In this document: piece after piece, positions 53,856-60,737 of the stretch | Layout: each line of letters starts with the position of its first letter | How positions within the stretch are numbered: position 1 is the first letter of the stretch | Assembly: GCA_017442185.1 (NCBI GenBank) | Contig: JAFSAT010000037.1 | Coordinates: forward strand, 1-60,737 | DNA: 60,737 bases | From: Bacteroidaceae bacterium | GTDB taxonomy: Bacteria > Bacteroidota > Bacteroidia > Bacteroidales > Bacteroidaceae | Direction of reading: 5' to 3' | The notes under the pieces: model-generated | What the model was told of the DNA's origin: nothing | Databases searched by the model: none | Seen by the model: only the letters and a program-made list of their open reading frames with translations | Position numbers and translations under genes: made by a program

Positions 53856-54704
53856 TTATTTATATATTATTATCCACATTTTGGGGTATTTGGCATAATC
53901 TTCCCATGTTTTTGTTTCGGTGCTCATTATGTTTTTCAATTCTTTGTCGAATGCAGCTATCAGCTCTTGTGAAGCATTGAAAATCAGCCAGAAGCAATCT
54001 TTTACATCGTCTTTTTTCACAAGACGGTATTTTATGTCGTATGAGGTGTTTTTCTCTTTATCGAGATATTGTTGTATCTCTTTATAGTTGCTCATACCGA
54101 GAATATTGTCGAGAATCTCTTTTTCGCGGGCTGTGTATGTGGGGTTGTCTGTTTTTATTTTTTTCGCGGTTTCGATGTTTGTTTCTGCTTTCACAGGGTT
54201 GACGGGGTTGTCTTCTGCGATAATCTCAATGGGGGTCTCTTTCAACGGTTCCTCTTTTTTTTCTTCTGCGGTGGATTCCTTGGTTCTCTTTGCCGTATCT
54301 GCTGTTTCAATTATTTTCACAGTTGTGTCTGCCTCTTTTTTCTCGTCGACACTGTAAATGGGAATAATGTCGTTTTTGTGAACATATAGGCACACCACTT
54401 TTATCTGAAGCGTGCGTTCGTATGTCAGCTTGTGGGTCTTGCTTTGCAGATTTTCTATTATGAAGGCATCAATATTTGTCTCTCCGCCGTTTTCTTGCAA
54501 ATGTTTTTTTATTTTTTCCATGAGCTTCTCTCTGGCAATTTCGTAGCAGACATCTTCATCTTCGCCGGCAGCCTCGCCATATATATACTCGGAATTTTTC
54601 TTTATTTGTATGCTTTTTTTCTTTGCATCGTCTTGTGCTTGCAGTGGTGCGGACACGGCAAGCATGAGTATAATGGTTATGAGTGTTGTTATTTTGTGTA
54701 TCAT
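53856..54704 (-). CDS. exported protein with charged linker, unknown function (tubulin-like operon)
   Basis: This 282-residue protein has a signal peptide (ending APLQAQ, about residue 24). A first domain (about 30-120), with EYIYGEAAGEDEDVCYEIAREKL and a following beta strand, vaguely resembles LPP20-type domains. A long Lys/Glu/Thr-rich linker follows (about 125-190), then a small C-terminal domain. The start at 54702-54704 overlaps the stop of the preceding gene (ATGA), implying coupled translation. The long charged linker suggests it spans a distance in the periplasm. The function is not recognised. Confidence 0.75.
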   Translation of the reverse strand: MIHKITTLITIILMLAVSAPLQAQDDAKKKSIQIKKNSEYIYGEAAGEDEDVCYEIAREKLMEKIKKHLQENGGETNIDAFIIENLQSKTHKLTYERTLQIKVVCLYVHKNDIIPIYSVDEKKEADTTVKIIETADTAKRTKESTAEEKKEEPLKETPIEIIAEDNPVNPVKAETNIETAKKIKTDNPTYTAREKEILDNILGMSNYKEIQQYLDKEKNTSYDIKYRLVKKDDVKDCFWLIFNASQELIAAFDKELKNIMSTETKTWEDYAKYPKMWIIIYK

Positions 54705-55804
54705 TGTTTCTTCTTTGTTTTTTCTTGGAATAGCGATTTGAGATTGTGTGTGGGTATGTAGCAATATATGTGTGATTTTATCTCTCCCTGTTTGTTGTTT
54801 ATCACTGTGGGGCTTATCTCTGTGTAGAGCATGTGGTTGTAGCCAAATTCGCTGTTCTCATATACCACTACTGCTTTAATACTCTCTTTTTCGATTGATT
54901 CTATGCCTATGTAAGGCTTGCATCCTTGTTCTGTGCAGAATGTGTGCAGTTTGTTTTGTGCTACTCGGTAGCTTATCTTGCGGTTGCCGTAGAGATGTTG
55001 TGTTACATTGAGTATAAATTCTCCGTCAAGAAGCGAGTGGAACAGGTTCGATACTGTTTCCGAAGGATATTTGGCATCTTGCAACGGAATCAGACGCTGT
55101 TCGCTGTTTTTTACAAAGTATGTATCGGAGTGCATCTCTTTTATTACATAACTGCCTCCTTTGTATACATAGTAGGCAGAGTCTTCTGTTGCTGTAACGT
55201 GTTCAAGAGAGGGGTATGATATTTTTGTGCCCGATGTCTCTTTTTCTTGTGTCGTTATCAGTTGTTTTATGAAATCTTCCTCTATCTCTATTTTGTTTTT
55301 GCCGTAAATGAGCTGTATCTCTTTGGGCATGTCAATGCGGCAGATGTTTTCTCCCTTTCTGCTCCACGTCAGGTGTATCCCTTTTTCGTCGTTCCATATT
55401 TGAAAGGGACACATGCTGTCGATTTTTGCAACAGCTGTAAGGTCAGCTTCAACTTTGTCATCGGCCATATATCTGTTTCGCTCGTGTGTGGGAAGAAGAC
55501 TCATGTGCAGCATATAGCGTTCCACAAAATCATATATGGGTGATGGGGCTGAGGCTGTTGCTGTGCGTGCAAAGAGTGGTGTTCCGATGTGTATTACTGT
55601 GCCTGATGTATCGGTGCGCACCTCGTAGCTTTTGAATGTGTGGTTCTCTTTGAGGGGGATTATTCCGCATTTGTCTGTGGCGTTGCCTTTTTGTTGCAGC
55701 AGGTTGCCAATCTCTTGCAGCTTTAAAGTGGCATAGCTTCCCTGCGCCGTTGCCATTGCAGGGAAGCATATTGCCAATAGGATATGTATCAGGCGTGTGC
55801 CCAT
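54701..55804 (-). CDS. exported protein of unknown function (tubulin-like operon)
   Basis: This 367-residue protein has a signal peptide (ending PAMATAQ, about residue 21). The mature protein is a mixed alpha/beta chain with no motif I recognise, a few scattered cysteines and a basic C-terminus (KTKKKQ). Segments of interest are the helical YDFVERYMLHMSLLPTHERN (about 90-110) and the beta-rich YYVYKGGSYVIKEMHSDTYF region. It sits 15 nt after the zinc-ribbon gene and is translationally coupled to the next. It may be specific to this operon type. Confidence 0.75.
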   Translation of the reverse strand: MGTRLIHILLAICFPAMATAQGSYATLKLQEIGNLLQQKGNATDKCGIIPLKENHTFKSYEVRTDTSGTVIHIGTPLFARTATASAPSPIYDFVERYMLHMSLLPTHERNRYMADDKVEADLTAVAKIDSMCPFQIWNDEKGIHLTWSRKGENICRIDMPKEIQLIYGKNKIEIEEDFIKQLITTQEKETSGTKISYPSLEHVTATEDSAYYVYKGGSYVIKEMHSDTYFVKNSEQRLIPLQDAKYPSETVSNLFHSLLDGEFILNVTQHLYGNRKISYRVAQNKLHTFCTEQGCKPYIGIESIEKESIKAVVVYENSEFGYNHMLYTEISPTVINNKQGEIKSHIYCYIPTHNLKSLFQEKTKKKQ

Positions 55805-55819
55805 ACGGGATTTGTTTTG

Positions 55820-56452
55820 TTATTTCTCGTCGTATGTCTCGCCGGGAGCTGTGCCTATCATGACGGAACCTATAAGTTCGCCATTGGCTTTGTAGAGTCG
55901 TCCTTGTATAAAGAATCCTCTTTGGAATTCGCCAATGATATATTCTCCTGCCGAGGCTTTGCGCTTCTTCATGTCGTAGCGGTTTATCTGACGCTCTTTT
56001 GAGTATGTCAGGCGACCTTGTCCGTGAGGATAGCCGTCTTTTATGTCGCCGCTGTATAGACCGTAGCTCAATTTTAGATAACCGTTACCGTTTACTACGG
56101 TGTTGACATTATCGGGGATTTCGGGAATAACAGGGTCTGTCGGCTTTTTGCCCTTTCCTTGGTGGTCAACTACTTCCTGTTGAGTTTCTGTTTCGGAGGT
56201 TTTCTTGCTCTCTCCTCCAAATATAGCAAATACTCCTATCACTAAAGCGATTACTGCTGCGCCTATTCCTGCAAACAGTTTTATGTTTACGCCACCTTTT
56301 TGAGGTATCTCTTCAAGCTCCTGTTTGCAGTGCGGACATTTGATATTACCCTCCAGAATATCAAGTTCTTCAAGTTCAATCTCTATGTTGTTGTCGGCGT
56401 TGGGACAGCCGTTACCGTAGTTTGTACAGCGGAATTTCTTTTTGTTTGCCAT
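55820..56452 (-). CDS. zinc-ribbon, single-TM, MORN-repeat protein (tubulin-like operon)
   Basis: This 210-residue protein has an N-terminal cytoplasmic zinc ribbon with Cys9, Cys16, Cys39 and Cys42 (CTNYGNGC and CPHC). One transmembrane helix lies at about 57-79 (KLFAGIGAAVIALVIGVFAIF). A Lys/Glu/Thr linker leads to a C-terminal MORN-like region (about 130-200, YSGDIKDGYPHGQGRLTY and GEFQRGFFIQGRLY). The topology puts the ribbon inside and the MORN part in the periplasm. MORN repeats often bind membranes or other proteins. It directly follows the tubulin-like gene and is the best candidate for carrying a signal across the inner membrane. Confidence 0.82.
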   Translation of the reverse strand: MANKKKFRCTNYGNGCPNADNNIEIELEELDILEGNIKCPHCKQELEEIPQKGGVNIKLFAGIGAAVIALVIGVFAIFGGESKKTSETETQQEVVDHQGKGKKPTDPVIPEIPDNVNTVVNGNGYLKLSYGLYSGDIKDGYPHGQGRLTYSKERQINRYDMKKRKASAGEYIIGEFQRGFFIQGRLYKANGELIGSVMIGTAPGETYDEK

Positions 56453-56472
56453 TTTTCTGTCTGTTTTTTTAT

Positions 56473-59400
56473 TTATCCTTTAATAAGTTCTAATGCCTTC
56501 ATTGCTGCTGCTCGGTAGAAGAGGAACTCCTCGGAGCCGGCATTGCCGCCGCACTCGGGAAGCAGAATCTTCTGTGCAATCTCCTGTACTTTGGGAATGA
56601 GTGTCGTTTGACGTTCGTTTATGTTCAGGTAGGTTGTCTTAAATTCTTTTTCTATTATCTCTTTGTACTCTTCGCAGAAGTCTTCGGTGAATTTTTCGCA
56701 ATAGCCTATGCCTGTGAATTTATCGGCAAGGGGCGAAAGGGTCTCGAAGCCAAGGTCGTCGCGTTCTATTGTTCCGTAGGCTTGACGTCCGGTGCCGTCT
56801 TCCAATGTTCCATGCTTAATCTTGCCCATTGCAAATGCAAGTATTATGTAGGGCATGTACTCTTTGCGAAGCTCCGAACCTAATTTTTCGGGAGCAATGA
56901 ACAGTACGGGGAACTGCTCGCCTGTGCCCTCGGTGTGCAGCACGGTTCTGTTTTCTCGGGCTTGAGTTTCGTTGGGGGTGTTAATAAGGCGGTTGTAGCA
57001 CTCTTCGTAGAAGCGGAGATTTTTGAGACAGCGTATGGGGAAGCAGTATTGTATTGTCATCACTGTCATCTCGTTCTTATGCTCTCCGTTCATGTCTACT
57101 TTTACCTCTATACCACCCTCTACACTGTTAATAAGGGCATCTTTCAACCTGTTTGCAAATGCTTGAACGCGGTCGTTGCCCTCTACTTTGGGCAGATTGA
57201 CAAGCACTATTTTGCGACTTATGTTTTGCCCGATTTCGGGTATTGCATTGTTGGTTACGGCGCGGCTTATCTCTGTCTCGTCGAGCTCAAGGAACACTCC
57301 GCTCTCTTCAATTATTCTCTTTGCAAACAGACGAAGGTCGTCGGGCGAATTGTATTTCTCGCTCAGCTGTTCGAGTATGTTGCGGTTTATTATTTTTTCG
57401 TTTGCCTCTTTTAATTCGGCGTCGTGTATGCTTATTGCTTTTTCGCGCACTGTTGTCTCCATTATTTGCATAATGGTTTCAACGTCTATTGCAGCGTTGG
57501 CTCTTTCAAATGTCTGCTCCGAACCTATTATCTCAACGATGCGGTCGCGAACAAGGGCGCTGATGCTGTCTTGATGTTTTTTGTTGTGTATTACGTCGTT
57601 GGTGAAGTCTTTGACTTCGGCCTGATTGTAGAAGCGTATTATCGTCTGGTTCAGGTTGCTGATGCCGCCTTGGTCTTTGCAACGTGCTGCCGCAAGTGTC
57701 TCTGTCTGGGTGATTGATTCGTTGAGTGTGGCTACGAAAATCTCTATGCGGTTGCGCAGTTTGTTCAACTTGCCGCTTAACACTCCTGTCAGTTCCACTG
57801 CAAAGTTCAGTGCTTCACTCTCGGTGCGCTTCATCATCAGCTTTTGCATGATGACGGAGTGGCCGAGAATCAGTCTGCCTTTCATCAGTGTGGCGCGTAT
57901 AATACTCTTTGAGTAATCTGTTGCACTTGCTTCGCGCTCTTTGTCGAGCAGTTCTATGGCTTTGCGCACTTGTGATATTTTCCCCTCAAAAGTCTTTCGG
58001 CGTGTGTTCACATCCTCTATCAGGGTGTCGATGAATTGCAGCATGTTATAGAGCGACAGGTCGCCTGTCTTCCATTTGTTGAAGATATATTGTTCAACGT
58101 GTTGGGCTATTTCGTTGGCATGCTCTTCGCGTGCTGCGCTCTTGTTTTCAAAGAATCTCTTCACACCGAGTGTTCTGAACTGTTCGGCAAATGCTTTGTT
58201 GAACATGGCCTCTAATCGGCTGATTGGTTGGTCGGCCTGTTGTGCGGTTTCTGCCCAACGGGGTGCATTGCCGCTCCAATATGCAGCGAATGTTCCGAAT
58301 TTTCCATCGTCGGTTGGCAGGATGGGTATGTCGAGCATCAGGTGCTTGTCGGTCATGCGCCACTTTTCGAGCTTTTCACTATCTTGAACGTCGGTGCGAT
58401 AGTCGCGATTTTCGGGTATGTCGCGGTAGCCGAGGTCGTCGTTCCAGTTGCTGTAACGCATTTGCAGAAGCGATTGTCTTGCAAATGAGTATGTAAAATA
58501 TTCTATTATCTCTTCTTCGGGGATAACCACTCTCTTGATGCCGAATGTGCTTACGGCTTTTGTGCGATAGGGGACAACTTTTCCGGGCTTTGCTTTTTCC
58601 CAAAGTTCGTTACGCCAGTCGTTGATGTTCTCGAAACTGTATGCGCGGCAATACTCTTGTGTGTTGTCGTTGTTTTCGAGGAATATGCGGCTGTATGTGA
58701 AGTCGCTGACAATTTGTGGCAGCTCGTTGAATGAGTCTACTATTATGCCATTTTCGTTTACATTTGAGTATAGTATGAGGCCGTCGGCTACTTTACTTAG
58801 GGTGTCAATGGGAAGACGCTCGTTCTGTCCGGAAACGTCGTAGGGGTTGTGTGTTTTTGTGAGCAGTGAATTAAGCTCGGTGAGGGCTGCAAAGCCGTTT
58901 GCGTGGTATCTGCCTGCATCGCTTTTCCCCGGAGGGGTCAGCTCGGGTACCATGCAACTTACCACAATACCTGTGCCGCTTTTGCCGTCGTTGGAGAGAG
59001 GGCTGCGGAATTCGGGTATCATGCGGGTCTGGGCTATTATGTCTACAATTGAGCCTGAGCCGGTTCCGCCTGCAAGTCCTGCGAAAATGTATATGTTGGT
59101 GCGTGCGTGATGGCTGCGTTCGTTTATCTTTCTAAACTGTCCGGTTATTGCTCTTTTGTATTTTGCTATGTTTGTTCCGAACAGAATACGTCCGGCTCTG
59201 CGTTTTTGTGCAGCAGCTTCGCCCACTTCGCCAAGTGTTTTTTTCATTATCTCGGCATCGCCGATTATGCCTTTTAGGCCGGGGTAGCTTGCAGGGCTTG
59301 CAAATACCGAATTTAGGTCGATGCCTTTTATGTTTACAAATTCGTTTTCTGTGAATTGTGCATTCTCTCCGAGTACATACCATGTCTTATCATCGGGCTT

Positions 59401-59559
59401 CATCATTTCGATTGTGGAATCGACGTATACGAAGCCTATCGGGAGCTCTGCACGCTCTTCGGGTGAGTATTCTTGGAATATTCTTTTCTTGAAGGCTTTC
59501 AGAATCTTGCCTCCCGTTCCGCCTACTCCTACAAGGATGTGGTTCTCGCTGATTTTCAT
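56473..59559 (-). CDS. tubulin/FtsZ-superfamily GTPase, large form
   Basis: This 1028-residue protein has an N-terminal tubulin-like core. A glycine-rich T1-type loop GVGGTGGK lies at about 11-18. The T4 tubulin signature GLAGGTGSGS lies at 161-170. A later strand, DGLILYSN, resembles the pre-H7 strand of FtsZ. This matches the bacterial tubulin-like family (FtsZl/Tubulin_2) rather than cell-division FtsZ. The remaining about 600 residues are mostly helical and may form a polymerisation or partner-binding domain. It probably binds GTP and forms cytoplasmic filaments. It lies 19 nt after a membrane protein gene and 20 nt before the zinc-ribbon gene. Which lateral contacts it makes, and whether it is catalytic, are not readable. 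Confidence 0.88.
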   Translation of the reverse strand: MKISENHILVGVGGTGGKILKAFKKRIFQEYSPEERAELPIGFVYVDSTIEMMKPDDKTWYVLGENAQFTENEFVNIKGIDLNSVFASPASYPGLKGIIGDAEIMKKTLGEVGEAAAQKRRAGRILFGTNIAKYKRAITGQFRKINERSHHARTNIYIFAGLAGGTGSGSIVDIIAQTRMIPEFRSPLSNDGKSGTGIVVSCMVPELTPPGKSDAGRYHANGFAALTELNSLLTKTHNPYDVSGQNERLPIDTLSKVADGLILYSNVNENGIIVDSFNELPQIVSDFTYSRIFLENNDNTQEYCRAYSFENINDWRNELWEKAKPGKVVPYRTKAVSTFGIKRVVIPEEEIIEYFTYSFARQSLLQMRYSNWNDDLGYRDIPENRDYRTDVQDSEKLEKWRMTDKHLMLDIPILPTDDGKFGTFAAYWSGNAPRWAETAQQADQPISRLEAMFNKAFAEQFRTLGVKRFFENKSAAREEHANEIAQHVEQYIFNKWKTGDLSLYNMLQFIDTLIEDVNTRRKTFEGKISQVRKAIELLDKEREASATDYSKSIIRATLMKGRLILGHSVIMQKLMMKRTESEALNFAVELTGVLSGKLNKLRNRIEIFVATLNESITQTETLAAARCKDQGGISNLNQTIIRFYNQAEVKDFTNDVIHNKKHQDSISALVRDRIVEIIGSEQTFERANAAIDVETIMQIMETTVREKAISIHDAELKEANEKIINRNILEQLSEKYNSPDDLRLFAKRIIEESGVFLELDETEISRAVTNNAIPEIGQNISRKIVLVNLPKVEGNDRVQAFANRLKDALINSVEGGIEVKVDMNGEHKNEMTVMTIQYCFPIRCLKNLRFYEECYNRLINTPNETQARENRTVLHTEGTGEQFPVLFIAPEKLGSELRKEYMPYIILAFAMGKIKHGTLEDGTGRQAYGTIERDDLGFETLSPLADKFTGIGYCEKFTEDFCEEYKEIIEKEFKTTYLNINERQTTLIPKVQEIAQKILLPECGGNAGSEEFLFYRAAAMKALELIKG

Positions 59560-59578
59560 AGTGGTTCTATTTTATTTA

Positions 59579-60169
59579 TTAGTAATCTGTCGAGTATAAA
59601 TCGTCGTCGTCGAGTGAAAAACTTCTGCGCTTGGGGCGTGTGAAAAGTATTACAGCCGATGCGACTGCAATAGCGCCTGCCATCCATAGTATTCTGCGCA
59701 CTATGTAGCTGTTTATCTTTTTGTTGACATTTGCGACAATTTGTTCGGCTAATGTTGCATAGTTGCTTCCGGATATTATCTCTGTGCTTATGTCTCCTAA
59801 GATATATTCTATCATAGGATAGTGCTCGGAGATTGCTTCGTTGAGCTTTTCATTCTCTAATATTGTGTTTGCCGATGCTTCTATGTTTGAGATGCTGTTG
59901 TTTATTCCTTGGCTTGTTTCTGCTATTATGGTTGTGACAATCTCTCCTATTCCTTCGGTGTACTCTTTTGCGTAACTTGCTCCAACAGCCAAGGTGCATT
60001 GAAATGTGAGAAATATAATAAGTAACAAATAGGTAATCAGGCTTATAGATGAGGTTGCGTGGTAATCGTCAAACAGTTTGATTATGAAAAATAATATAAT
60101 GACAACAGCCAATGATATTATTAATCCCCACACTGCAGCGCCAATAAGTGACCCTATTATGCTTATCAT
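59579..60169 (-). CDS. three-helix membrane protein (first gene of the tubulin-like operon)
   Basis: This 196-residue protein has two N-terminal membrane segments (about 2-30 and 42-64). A helical domain of about 90 residues follows (about 66-155, NSISNIEASANTILENEKL). A third segment lies at about 158-178 (ILWMAGAIAVASAVILF). The acidic tail ends SFSLDDDDLYSTDY. It is the promoter-proximal gene of the eight-gene operon and may be the inner-membrane anchor for the tubulin-like protein. The aspartate-rich tail is a possible contact site. Family not recognised. Confidence 0.78.
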   Translation of the reverse strand: MISIIGSLIGAAVWGLIISLAVVIILFFIIKLFDDYHATSSISLITYLLLIIFLTFQCTLAVGASYAKEYTEGIGEIVTTIIAETSQGINNSISNIEASANTILENEKLNEAISEHYPMIEYILGDISTEIISGSNYATLAEQIVANVNKKINSYIVRRILWMAGAIAVASAVILFTRPKRRSFSLDDDDLYSTDY

Positions 60170-60233
60170 ATCTGATTGTTTAATTTATCGGTATTTAACT
60201 TAATAAATGCTTGCTTCTGTTTAAAAGAAGAAT

Positions 60234-60252
60234 TATCTCTTACGAAGAGATA
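60234..60252. promoter_or_regulatory. hairpin near the start of the tubulin-like operon transcript
   Basis: TATCTCTT, loop ACG, AAGAGATA form a perfect 8-bp hairpin next to the predicted transcription start (near 60255) of the minus-strand operon. The same stem sequence forms part of the terminator at 60423-60461. Confidence 0.55.
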
Positions 60253-60261
60253 CGGATTCTG

Positions 60262-60291
60262 CAAATGTATGTTTTATTTTTTAAATTCAAA
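60262..60291 (-). promoter_or_regulatory. probable promoter of the tubulin-like operon
   Basis: The minus strand reads TACATTTG (complement of 60262-60269), a perfect -7 element. TTTG (complement of 60288-60291) lies 18 nt upstream, one nt shorter than the usual spacing. It gives a leader of about 85 nt before the first gene. Confidence 0.65.
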
Positions 60292-60590
60292 ATATTTATT
60301 ATTAAAAACTTTTGCAATTAACTATTGGTGACTTTGTTCTTGGCGTTGTTGTAAGAATTTTTGTATATTTTTTCATTATCTCTTTTTTGAGTGAATTAGA
60401 GCATTGATTGTCAACTGTATATAAAAAGTCCGTATCTCTTCGTAAGAGATACGGACTTTTTGTTCGTTTTTTTTGCTGTCGCATGTACTTTGTTTATTCT
60501 GTTAATTTGTAGCTGTCTGATTTTGGTGATTATATTATTGTGTGGTATTTGAATAAGCGGACTGATTCGGTTTTTCATCCTTTTTTGTTA
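60292..60590. other. non-coding region upstream of the tubulin-like operon
   Basis: This part of the 568-nt gap to the window edge is AT-rich and has no convincing gene. It contains the bidirectional hairpin at 60423-60461 and leads into an 85-bp repeat. Confidence 0.5.
60423..60461. terminator. bidirectional terminator
   Basis: A perfect 18-bp stem (60423-60440 with 60444-60461) has a CGT loop, begins with AAAAA and ends with TTTTT. It may end a transcript entering from outside the window. It contains the same TATCTCTT/AAGAGATACGG stem seen in the hairpin at 60234. Confidence 0.85.
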
Positions 60591-60737
60591 AATAATAAAG
60601 CGAGCTTTATTTTATTTCGCTCGTTTGTCGTTATCTTTGAGGTAAACCTCGAAGATAAGCCTGCACTCGCTGCAAAATAATAAAGCAAGCTTTATTTTTA
60701 TTTCGCTCGTTTGTCGTTATCTTTGAGGTAAACCTCG
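60591..60737. repeat. 85-bp tandem repeat, second copy cut by the window edge
   Basis: Copy 1 runs 60591-60675 and copy 2 runs from 60676 to the end. They differ by one base in the GCGAGC/GCAAGC loop and by one extra T. Each unit holds a perfect hairpin AATAAAGC/GCTTTATT (60594-60611 in copy 1) and a longer hairpin around TTATCTTTGAGG and CCTCGAAGATAA (60631-60658). TATCTTTG inside the second hairpin matches the Bacteroidota -7 element. Confidence 0.85.

Noticed and set aside
50377-60169. Tubulin-like operon as a phage or plasmid segregation module (TubZ/PhuZ type)
   Set aside because: There is no DNA-binding TubR-like gene, no phage structural gene and no integrase nearby; most partners are exported envelope proteins.
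60302-60484. Possible 60-residue gene on the minus strand upstream of the tubulin-like operon
   Set aside because: It runs through the perfect terminator hairpin at 60423-60461, has a basic low-complexity sequence and no recognisable start context.
60591-60737. CRISPR array
   Set aside because: Only two units of about 85 bp are seen, with no unique spacers between them and no cas genes in the window.

Overview
The window is a chromosomal segment of a Bacteroidales-type bacterium (phylum Bacteroidota). Four things point there. Intergenic regions repeatedly carry the Bacteroidota vegetative promoter (TTTG, 19-21 nt, TAnnTTTG). The gene content is typical of the group: S46 dipeptidyl-peptidase, class III fructose bisphosphatase, long IspG, DUF4254, DUF4292 and DUF4369 proteins, and a glycine-lipid acyltransferase pair. 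Secreted proteins have Bacteroidota-style signal peptides and lipoboxes. Ribosome-binding sites are weak and A-rich. I cannot name a genus. No rRNA, tRNA, CRISPR array, transposase or prophage gene was seen.

Layout. 1-10490 is the end of nusG followed by rplK-rplA-rplJ-rplL-rpoB-rpoC, with a terminator-like hairpin between rplL and rpoB. 10637-12493 is a probable glycine/ornithine-lipid acyltransferase pair with its own promoter. 12600-17832 is an envelope operon: dut, a TPR protein, a LolB-like DUF4292 lipoprotein, a DMT permease and an EnvC/LytM factor whose zinc ligands are missing. 17833-20529 (minus) holds a methyltransferase, a family 9 glycosyltransferase and a DUF4254 protein. 20716-24402 holds pdxB and acpP-fabF-rnc. 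24442-27254 has dnaX divergent from a FtsB/DivIC-like gene and a small membrane protein. 27417-38243 carries a DPP7-like peptidase, a DUF4369 lipoprotein, ispG-purE-fbp, rpoN and a fused nucleoside kinase. 38398-40271 is an ATPase plus DUF4435/TOPRIM pair resembling PARIS anti-phage systems. 40387-50225 is mostly housekeeping: pckA, upp, a TlpA-like lipoprotein, a two-gene 5'-nucleotidase, rplS, frr, rsgA and asd.

The most unusual part is 50377-60169. It is a tight eight-gene minus-strand operon built around a 1028-residue tubulin/FtsZ-like GTPase. Around it are a three-helix membrane protein, a zinc-ribbon/TM/MORN protein, three exported proteins of unknown function (one NTF2-like) and two paralogous PEGA-domain proteins, one ending in an outer-membrane beta-barrel. 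The set could link a cytoplasmic cytoskeletal polymer to the periplasm and outer membrane. This is the best candidate for an undescribed system.

A second layer is a family of at least six intergenic palindromic elements of about 80-200 bp. They share terminal inverted repeats (TTAGAAACTGTTTAAATTT-like), and the full-length ones share a GCATAGC-type centre. Two are complementary internal-deletion derivatives, as expected of MITE-like non-autonomous elements. Several lie in 5' leaders, and others overlap the stop codons of neighbouring genes.
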